Source of the DNA: Streptomyces sp. NBC_00554
Lineage (GTDB): Bacteria; Actinomycetota; Actinomycetes; Streptomycetales; Streptomycetaceae
Direction of reading: 5' to 3'
Assembly (NCBI RefSeq): GCF_041431135.1
Contig: NZ_CP107799.1
Span: 4,216,001 to 4,280,000 of the forward strand
DNA length: 64,000 nucleotides
Position 1 is the stretch's first letter; the number at the start of each line of letters is the position of its first letter. Below are positions 7,265 through 13,881 of the stretch, piece after piece. The translations under genes and the position numbers were made by a program. The notes under the pieces are model-generated. The model ran no database searches, was not told where the DNA came from, and was given only the letters and a program-made list of their open reading frames with translations.

Positions 7265-9601
7265 CTAGCTCACCCCTGCCGGAGTCCCGACCTCACCCGT
7301 GCGCTTGAGCTTCTGCCAGCGGAGGCGTCCGCCGGTCAGGGCCGTGACGCTGGAGTGGATCAGGACCAGGTACATCATCTGGCGGTACGCGAGTTGCTGG
7401 AGCGGCATCATCGCGAGGTAGCGGTACTTCTCCTTGTCGAGGTGGAACGCGTAGGCCGCGCAGACCAGTTGGATGCCGAGGACGGCCAGCCAGGCGAGCA
7501 GTGCCGCCTGGAAGTCCACGAAGATCATCGAGTAGATGGTGAACACGTCGATGAGCGGCGCGAAGACCGGCGTGATGATCTGGAAGATCACGACCAGGGG
7601 CATGCCGACTCGGCCGAAGCGGCCCGAAGGACCCTTGTCCGTCAGGGACTTGCGGTGCTTCCAGAGCGCCTGCATGGTGCCGTACGACCAGCGGTAGCGC
7701 TGCGACCACAGCTGCTTGAGGGAGCCGGGGGCCTCCGTCCAGGCGATGGCGTGCTCCTGGTAGACGACCCGCCAGCCGCCGCGGTGCATGGCGATGGTGA
7801 TGTCGGTGTCCTCGGCGAGCGTGTCCTCGCTCATGCCGCCGACCTCGAGGACGGCGTCCCGGCGGAACGCGCCGATGGCGCCCGGGATGGTGGGCATGCA
7901 GCGCAGCAGGTCGTACATGCGGCGGTCGAGGTTGAAGCCCATCACGTACTCGATGTGCTGCCACGCGCCGATGATGGTGTTGCGGTTGCCGACCTTGGCG
8001 TTGCCCGCGACCGCGCCGATCTCCGGGTCGGCGAAGGGCTGCACCAGCTGGTGCACGGCGTCCGGCTCGAAGACGGTGTCGCCGTCCATCATCACGACGA
8101 TGTCGTAACTCGCGTTGCGCACACCGTTGTTGAGCGCGGCCGGCTTGCCCGCGTTCTCCTGGCGGATGACGCGGACGTTCGTCATGCCGAGGGACTCCGC
8201 CGCGCTGCGCGAGATCTCGGACGTGCCGTCCGTGGAGCCGTCGTCGACCACGATGATCTCGATCGGATGGGTGCTCTTCGCCAGCGACTCCAGGGTGTTG
8301 GCGATGCACTCCTTCTCGTTGTACGCGGGCACGATCACGGTCACCGGCCTGGTGACCGTCGGCCCCCAGCTGAACTGGCCGCGCTTGCCGCGTTTCTTGT
8401 TGCGCTGTCTGTAGTGGCGGCGGGCGAGGATCAGCATCATCCCGAACCTGCCCATGACGGCGACGCCGACGACGGCAAGGAACCAGGCGAGCGCCGGTAC
8501 GACCCATTCGGCGACCGTGACCGCCACGATGAGGGCCTTGCCCTCGTAGAGGGTGGCGCCGGTGGCCTCGGAGTGGGCGGCCTGCTCGGTGTTCCGGCCG
8601 GTGCCCTGCGCCCCGGGCGGCTGCTGGCCGGACTCCGCGGACTGACCGGTCTGGCCGGACTCGGTGGACTGACCGGGCTGCTGAGCGACCCCGACGGCCT
8701 CCGCGTTGCCCGACTCCTCGCTGCGCAGCTTGGCCTCGGCGCCGCTGACCGTGGTGAAGGAGTACCCCTTCGCCTTCATCGTCTTGATGTACGTGCCGAG
8801 CGCCTTGACCGTCTGCGCGCGGTTGCCGCCCGCGTCGTGCATGAGGACGACGGCGCCCTCGTTGTCCTCCGGCGTGGCCCACTTGATGATCTTCGAGACG
8901 CCCGGCTGCTTCCAGTCGTCGCTGTCGGTGTCGACGAAGACGCTGGTGTAGCCCAGGCCGCCGATCTCCTTGTAGACGGGCCAGCTGTAGTTGTCGACGG
9001 CGTTGATCTCGGAGGAGTACGGGGCACGGAACAGCGTCGTCTGGATCCCCGCGGCGCCCGCGAGGGCCAGCTGCGTCTGCACCAGTTCGCGCTTGAGCCG
9101 TGCCGTGCTCTGGTAGGAGAGGTCGACGTGCGTGAAGGTGTGGATGCCGACCTCGTTGCCCTGGTCCACCAGGTCCTTCACCACGCTCGGGGAGCGGCTG
9201 ACCATCGAGCCCACCACGAAGAACGTGGCCTGGACGTCGTTCTCCTCGAGCACCTTGAGGATCTGGGGAGTCCAGGTCGGGTTGGGACCGTCGTCGAAGG
9301 TGAGCACGATGGTCTTGTCCGGCACGGACTGTGTCTTGGACGTGCCGTTGTTGAACGTCAGGATGGGGCCGCCGTCAAGGATCTTCTCCGGGACCTTGTC
9401 GTAGGCCGCGCCATCGCGCACGCGCTGGTCGTTGCCGACCTCGGAGCGCAGGTAGCCGTCGAGGAGCATCACGCTGGTGAGCGCCAGCAGAAGCAGCAGC
9501 GCGAGGATCACGCGCGGCTTCTGCAGCGCCGCGGCCCTGCTGGCGGCCCGCCCCATCTTGGAGGGGGCGCGCCGGCGACCGCGCGAGGACGTCGTAGTCA
9601 T
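7265..9601 (-). CDS. Polysaccharide deacetylase / family 2 glycosyltransferase fusion
   Basis: Bifunctional membrane enzyme of 778 residues. After a basic N-terminus and a signal-anchor helix (residues 30-48) comes an external NodB-type deacetylase domain with TFDDGP (101-106) and the metal-binding HTFTH (154-158). A helix leads to a cytoplasmic GT2 domain with VIVPAYNEKE, VVDDGSTDGT, MDGDTVF, the catalytic EDTDI and the processivity motif QRYRW, followed by more helices. This architecture matches the MatB type of Streptomyces and makes or modifies an aminosugar polymer such as poly-N-acetylglucosamine. The ATG at 9601 is chosen; an upstream frame adds a Pro-rich stretch that overlaps the neighbour. 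Operon with the genes on either side. Confidence 0.9.
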   Translation of the reverse strand: MTTTSSRGRRRAPSKMGRAASRAAALQKPRVILALLLLLALTSVMLLDGYLRSEVGNDQRVRDGAAYDKVPEKILDGGPILTFNNGTSKTQSVPDKTIVLTFDDGPNPTWTPQILKVLEENDVQATFFVVGSMVSRSPSVVKDLVDQGNEVGIHTFTHVDLSYQSTARLKRELVQTQLALAGAAGIQTTLFRAPYSSEINAVDNYSWPVYKEIGGLGYTSVFVDTDSDDWKQPGVSKIIKWATPEDNEGAVVLMHDAGGNRAQTVKALGTYIKTMKAKGYSFTTVSGAEAKLRSEESGNAEAVGVAQQPGQSTESGQTGQSAESGQQPPGAQGTGRNTEQAAHSEATGATLYEGKALIVAVTVAEWVVPALAWFLAVVGVAVMGRFGMMLILARRHYRQRNKKRGKRGQFSWGPTVTRPVTVIVPAYNEKECIANTLESLAKSTHPIEIIVVDDGSTDGTSEISRSAAESLGMTNVRVIRQENAGKPAALNNGVRNASYDIVVMMDGDTVFEPDAVHQLVQPFADPEIGAVAGNAKVGNRNTIIGAWQHIEYVMGFNLDRRMYDLLRCMPTIPGAIGAFRRDAVLEVGGMSEDTLAEDTDITIAMHRGGWRVVYQEHAIAWTEAPGSLKQLWSQRYRWSYGTMQALWKHRKSLTDKGPSGRFGRVGMPLVVIFQIITPVFAPLIDVFTIYSMIFVDFQAALLAWLAVLGIQLVCAAYAFHLDKEKYRYLAMMPLQQLAYRQMMYLVLIHSSVTALTGGRLRWQKLKRTGEVGTPAGVS

Positions 9602-9620
9602 AAGTGTCGGTGTGTCCCGG

Positions 9621-10004
9621 TCAGTTGGCGCCGGTGGAGGCGGACGCGGAGGGGGACGGGGCTGCGCCGGTGGGCGGGGCTCCGGTGGGCGGGGTGCCGG
9701 TGGGAGCGACGCCGCCCGGCAACTGCCCGGAACCCCCGCCGCCGGGTGCACCGGCCGCCTGGCCGCCCCCGAAGGGGAGCAGCGAGGAAGGGGTCACCGA
9801 GATGCCCCAGCCCATGAAGGCCATGCCGAGTACGACCGCGTACCCGAGGCAGACGACACCGACGAGGGTGCCGATTCGGCGCAGCAGACGTGATCTGCGC
9901 CCGGAGTTGTCAACGAACACGGGACCGTCCGCGGCCCCGTTGCCACGTTTCTTGCGGCGGCCGCGCTCGGTGGCGCGGTTTTCGATGGCGGACTCGGATT
10001 GCAT
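9621..10004 (-). CDS. Small single-span membrane protein with Gly/Pro/Ala-rich outer tail
   Basis: Unrecognised 127-residue protein. A basic cytoplasmic N-terminus is followed by one membrane helix (LVGVVCLGYAVVLGMAFMGW, about residues 47-66) and a flexible outer tail rich in Gly, Pro, Thr and Ser. It is the first gene of the three-gene operon, 19 bases ahead of the deacetylase/glycosyltransferase gene. Its place suggests an accessory or guiding subunit of the polymer synthase, but nothing in the sequence proves that. Tail repeats of PTGAPPTG/PTGTPP type could make it variable between strains. Confidence 0.7.
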   Translation of the reverse strand: MQSESAIENRATERGRRKKRGNGAADGPVFVDNSGRRSRLLRRIGTLVGVVCLGYAVVLGMAFMGWGISVTPSSLLPFGGGQAAGAPGGGGSGQLPGGVAPTGTPPTGAPPTGAAPSPSASASTGAN

Positions 10005-10311
10005 TCCCCAGACATTAGGAGACCTTTATGTGTCAAAAACTCTGGTTCCCATGTGAGGCGCCAATGAGAAACGCCTTAACCTGTCTTTTCCCTGAGAGAA
10101 TCCATGACCATCTTCGCAGCTCAGGGCAGACAGATATAGACCTTATGTACCATTTTCGCGTCCGATTCATCCGATTCGCCAGCCCTTTCCCATGAGCTGC
10201 CTGTGCCCTTCCTGTATTCATGATTCAGGGACGGATGTGACACCTTTCCACTGCGGAAACGCACTTTGTTTCCATCCTGAGACGGAAATCACGAGAGCGG
10301 GTGCATGCGCA
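10005..10311. other. AT-richer divergent promoter region
   Basis: About 300 bases clearly poorer in GC than the surroundings, with runs such as CAGATATAGACC and TTATGTACCATTTT. It must hold the promoters of the leftward polymer operon and the rightward GH18-like lipoprotein. I cannot place either promoter with confidence and see no gene. Confidence 0.4.
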
Positions 10312-11340
10312 ATGAGGAGTTTCCTGAAGCCGGCCGCCGGGCTCGTCTGCCTGATGACTCTGGCCTGTGCGGGGTGCTCTTCGGGCGGTGACGACGGCTC
10401 CGACACGGCGACTTCGGAGCCCTCGCAGGCCGGCTCGACCCCCTCACCGACCGAGACGGCGTCGTCCACCTCGTACGCCCCGTACGTGAGCGCCACCACC
10501 GCCTCCGACACGGACTCCACCGGGTCCCCGACGACGTACAACCTGGCTTTCGTGATCTCCGACGGCAGCGACTGCACGCCGAAGTGGAACGGCACGACCG
10601 CCATCGACGACTCGGCCGTGAAGTCCCGGATCTCCGCCCTCACCGAGTCCGGCGCGAGCGTGCGGGTCTCCTTCGGCGGGGCGTCCGGCACGGAGCTCGC
10701 CGAGACCTGCGACAGCGCGTCCGAGCTGGCCGCGGCCTACGGTGCCGCGCTCGACGCCGCCGGTTCGACACAGGCGGACTTCGACGTCGAGGGCGACGCG
10801 CTGACCGACTCCGCCTCGGTCGCGCTGCGCTCCGAGGCGATCGCGCTGCTCCAGAAGGACCGCACCGACCTCAAGGTCTCCTTCACGCTGCCCGTCATGC
10901 CGTCCGGCCTCGACGCCGACAGCCTGGCGCTGCTGGAGTCCGCCAACGACAACTCCGTGGCGGTCTCCACCGTCAACATCATGACCATGAACTACGGCAG
11001 TTCGTACGACGGTGACATGGGCGACTACGCGATCGCCTCCGCAAAGGCCGCGCACACCCAGCTGGAGGACGTCTTCGGGCTCTCCTCCGAGAGCGCCTGG
11101 CAGGGCCTCGCCCTCACCTCGATGATCGGCGTCAACGACGTCGACAACGAGACGTTCACGCTCTCCGACGCGGCGCAGGTCCGCACGTTCGCGGAGGAAC
11201 AGGGGGTCGCCTGGGTCTCACTGTGGTCGACCTTCCGCGACCAGCAGTGTGAGGACGACACCGCGAACGACGACGCGGCCACGGATTGCAGTGGGGTCGA
11301 GCAGAGCGCGGGGGCGTTCGCGGAGGCGCTGGCCGGATGA
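10312..11340 (+). CDS. GH18 chitinase-like lipoprotein
   Basis: Surface lipoprotein of 342 residues. The signal peptide ends in a lipobox (TLACAGC), followed by a Ser/Thr/Pro linker and a domain with family 18 glycoside hydrolase hallmarks: YNLAFVISDG, a VRVSFGG strand, ADFDVEGDAL in place of the catalytic DxxDxDxE, and MTMNYG. The catalytic Glu and both nearer Asp are present but the first Asp is replaced, so it may cleave or only bind chitin-like glycans. Being divergent from the polymer operon, it could act on that aminosugar polymer. The ATG at 10312 starts a normal lipoprotein signal; upstream in-frame codons are Cys-rich and unlikely to be translated. Confidence 0.75.
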   Translation: MRSFLKPAAGLVCLMTLACAGCSSGGDDGSDTATSEPSQAGSTPSPTETASSTSYAPYVSATTASDTDSTGSPTTYNLAFVISDGSDCTPKWNGTTAIDDSAVKSRISALTESGASVRVSFGGASGTELAETCDSASELAAAYGAALDAAGSTQADFDVEGDALTDSASVALRSEAIALLQKDRTDLKVSFTLPVMPSGLDADSLALLESANDNSVAVSTVNIMTMNYGSSYDGDMGDYAIASAKAAHTQLEDVFGLSSESAWQGLALTSMIGVNDVDNETFTLSDAAQVRTFAEEQGVAWVSLWSTFRDQQCEDDTANDDAATDCSGVEQSAGAFAEALAG

Positions 11341-11345
11341 CTTGA

Positions 11346-11364
11346 GGCCCGGACGAATCGGGCC
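11346..11364. terminator. Short hairpin between convergent genes
   Basis: GGCCCG and CGGGCC pair across seven bases in the 33-base gap between two convergent genes, so it could end transcription from both sides. The stem is only six base pairs. Confidence 0.35.
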
Positions 11365-11373
11365 CCAGATGAT

Positions 11374-11820
11374 TCAACGGCGCCGGTGCACCAGGCGCCC
11401 CGCGCACACGGTGGCGATGCACGCCCCGTCCGCGTCGAAGACCGCGAGGTCGGCACGTTCCGTGTCGGCGATCGCGGTCTTCTTCGTACGCGGGAGTACG
11501 GCGACGTCGTTGCGGGAGGCTGCGGCGCGCAGGCCGGGCTCGCCGGCGTGCTCCTCCAGTACGGCGGTGGCGCCCGACTTCAGTACGGCGTGGACGCGTT
11601 CACGGGGTGACGGTGCCTCGGGCAGCGGCCCCTCGTGGACGAGGGCCGGCCCGAGGACCCCGGGCCAGCGCCGGACCCGCGCCCCCGGGAACCGCTCGCG
11701 GAGCTCGTCGAGCGGCCCGACTCCCGCGACCCGGTCGCCCTCGACGACGACTCCGGCGTCCTTGAGCGGTTCGGCATCCCACGTGCGCCGCACCTCGTCG
11801 GCGGCGTGAATCGTCAGCAC
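11374..11820 (-). CDS. Short imidazolonepropionase/amidohydrolase-like protein
   Basis: A 148-residue protein resembling the two ends of a metal-dependent amidohydrolase joined without the catalytic barrel. The N-terminal part (DAGVVVEGDRVAGVGPLDEL) matches the small beta-sandwich that opens these enzymes, and the C-terminal part (TERADLAVFDADG, then VCAGRLVHRR) matches the one that closes them. The metal-binding histidines of the barrel are absent, so hydrolase activity is unlikely. It starts seven bases after mqnC and is surely co-transcribed with it, which suggests a helper or regulatory part in the futalosine route. GTG start. Confidence 0.7.
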   Translation of the reverse strand: MLTIHAADEVRRTWDAEPLKDAGVVVEGDRVAGVGPLDELRERFPGARVRRWPGVLGPALVHEGPLPEAPSPRERVHAVLKSGATAVLEEHAGEPGLRAAASRNDVAVLPRTKKTAIADTERADLAVFDADGACIATVCAGRLVHRRR

Positions 11821-11827
11821 AGCGAGG

Positions 11828-13027
11828 TCAGTTCGACGCGAGCAGCTTCAGCTCGGGGTGGGCCGTGCCGCCCTCGATCGCCGTGGACGAGATGTGCGAC
11901 ATGACCCGCTCGTCGACGGGGTCGTTCGCCGGGTCGTCGTGGACGACGATGTGCTCGTACGTCGTGGTCCGCTGGGCGGGCACCCGCCCGGCCTTGCGGA
12001 TCAGGTCGATGATCTCCATGCGATTGGAGCGGTGCTTGGCCCCGGCAGAGGAGACGACGTTCTCCTCCAGCATGATCGAGCCGAGGTCGTCCGCGCCGTA
12101 GTGCAGGGAGAGTTGGCCCGCTTCCTTGCCGGTGGTGAGCCACGAGCCCTGGATGTGGGCGATGTTGTCCATGAAGAGCCGGGCGATCGCGATCATTCGC
12201 AGGTACTCGAAGATCGTGGCGTGGGTGCGGCCCTTGAGGTGGTTGTTCTCGGGCTGGTAGGTGTACGGGATGAAGGCGCGGAAGCCGCCCGTCCGGTCCT
12301 GTACGTCACGGATCATCCGCAGGTGCTCGATGCGCTCGGCGTTGGTCTCGCCGGTGCCCATCAGCATCGTGGACGTCGACTCGACGCCCAGCCCGTGCGC
12401 GATCTCCATGATCTCCAGCCAGCGCTCGCCGCTCTCCTTCAGCGGGGCGATGGCCTTGCGCGGCCGCGCGGGCAGCAGCTCGGCACCGGCCCCGGCGAAG
12501 GAGTCGAGGCCCGCGGCGTGGATCCGCGCGATGGCCTCTTCCGCCGACACCTTGGAGATACGGGCCATGTGCTCGACCTCGGACGCGCCGAGGGAGTGGA
12601 TGACCAGCTGCGGGTACGCGGCCTTGATCGCGGCGAAGTGCTCCTCGTAGTACTCGACGCCGAAGTCCGGGTGGTGCCCGCCCTGGAACATGATCTGCGT
12701 ACCGCCCAGCTCGACGGTCTCCGCGCAGCGGCGCAGGATGTCGTCGAGGTCGCGCGTCCAGCCCTTGGCGGTGTCCTTGGGGGGCGCGTAGAAGGCGCAG
12801 AACTTGCACGCCGTGACGCACACGTTCGTGTAGTTGATGTTGCGCTCGATGATGTACGTCGCGATGTGCTCGGTGCCCGCGTACCGCTGCTTGCGTACGG
12901 CGTCGGCGGCGACGCCCAGCGCGTGCAGCGGGGCGTCCCGGTAGAGGTCGAGCGCCTCTTCCGGGGTGATCCGCCCACCCTCGGCGGCACGGTCGAGGAC
13001 GGACTGAAGGTCGGCCTTCTCGGTCAC
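11828..13027 (-). CDS. mqnC: Cyclic dehypoxanthine futalosine synthase
   Basis: Radical-SAM enzyme of 399 residues that cyclises dehypoxanthine futalosine in the futalosine pathway to menaquinone. The cluster-binding CVTACKFC (Cys70, Cys74, Cys77) is seen, followed by GGTQIMFQGG and a barrel with the family's SLGASEVEH, STMLMGTGE and FIPYTYQPENN segments. The GTG at 13027 is preferred because AAAGGGA stands about nine bases upstream; an ATG at 13045 would add six residues and lacks a ribosome site. Operon with the short amidohydrolase-like gene. mqnA and mqnE lie 38 and 50 kb away in this window. Confidence 0.96.
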   Translation of the reverse strand: MTEKADLQSVLDRAAEGGRITPEEALDLYRDAPLHALGVAADAVRKQRYAGTEHIATYIIERNINYTNVCVTACKFCAFYAPPKDTAKGWTRDLDDILRRCAETVELGGTQIMFQGGHHPDFGVEYYEEHFAAIKAAYPQLVIHSLGASEVEHMARISKVSAEEAIARIHAAGLDSFAGAGAELLPARPRKAIAPLKESGERWLEIMEIAHGLGVESTSTMLMGTGETNAERIEHLRMIRDVQDRTGGFRAFIPYTYQPENNHLKGRTHATIFEYLRMIAIARLFMDNIAHIQGSWLTTGKEAGQLSLHYGADDLGSIMLEENVVSSAGAKHRSNRMEIIDLIRKAGRVPAQRTTTYEHIVVHDDPANDPVDERVMSHISSTAIEGGTAHPELKLLASN

Positions 13028-13098
13028 CGGGAGTGTCCCTTTCATCAGGGTGTGGACAGACCCGGCCAGCCTACGCCAGCCATGTGACAGGCCCGACG

Positions 13099-13881
13099 TC
13101 AGGCCGCGTACGCCCCGACCAGCAGCCCGGCGTACGCCCCCGCGATCAGAAACGGCCCGAACGGGATCGACGACTTCCGCCCGGCGCGCCGGATCACGAC
13201 AAGTCCGGCCCCGTACAGCGCCCCGAGCAGGAAACCGGCGAAGGTCCCCAGGAACACCACGCTCCACCCGTACCAGCCGAGCACCGCCCCGAGCCCGAGC
13301 GCGAGCTTCACGTCCCCGAACCCCATCCCGTTCGGGTTGATGAGGAAGAGCACGAAGTACCCGCCCCCGAGCGCGAGCGCCCCGAACAGCGCCGTCAGCC
13401 AGTCCCCCGCGTGCTCGGGAACGGCCGCGGCCACCCCGAGCAGCACCAGGGCCGCCGCCGCGAGCGACAGGGTCAGCACGTCCGGCAGCCGCTGCACCTT
13501 GAAGTCCACCACCGCCAACAGCACCGCGAGGGGCGCGAGCAGCAGCCAGACACCGAGTTCGGGCCGGGTGCCGGTGGCGAGGGCGAGGACGGCACAGAGG
13601 AGGGCGGTGGCCAGGGAGACGAGGGGGGTGCTGGGGCCGTACGAGGGCCCGCTCGCGGAGGCTGCCCCGGTGCTGCCGGGCGCCACCCCCGCCGTACAGT
13701 CGCCGCACCTCGCGAGGCCGAGCCAGCCTCTCGCGGTGCCCGTGATCGGGTGCCCGGTGGGGCAGCTGTCCCGCCATGTCTCGTCCGGGTCGACTGCGAA
13801 GCGGTACGCGGCCTGGGGTACCAGCAGGCCCGCCGCCGCGCCCCACAGGGCGGCGACGGCGGTCAGCAGCAGGTCGCTCAT
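13099..13881 (-). CDS. Type 4 prepilin peptidase (A24 family) of the tad locus
   Basis: Membrane aspartic protease of 260 residues that cleaves the leader of the Flp-type pilins. The two catalytic Asp are in VVDFKVQRLPD and in GMGFGDVKLA (the GxGD motif), separated by helices as expected. The N-terminal methylase region of classical PilD is short and kept only as a small Cys-containing loop (CGDC), so it may only cleave. It overlaps the end of the LysM/BTAD gene by four bases (ATGA). Its substrates should be the pilin and TadE proteins encoded from 19830 to 21019. Confidence 0.88.
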   Translation of the reverse strand: MSDLLLTAVAALWGAAAGLLVPQAAYRFAVDPDETWRDSCPTGHPITGTARGWLGLARCGDCTAGVAPGSTGAASASGPSYGPSTPLVSLATALLCAVLALATGTRPELGVWLLLAPLAVLLAVVDFKVQRLPDVLTLSLAAAALVLLGVAAAVPEHAGDWLTALFGALALGGGYFVLFLINPNGMGFGDVKLALGLGAVLGWYGWSVVFLGTFAGFLLGALYGAGLVVIRRAGRKSSIPFGPFLIAGAYAGLLVGAYAA

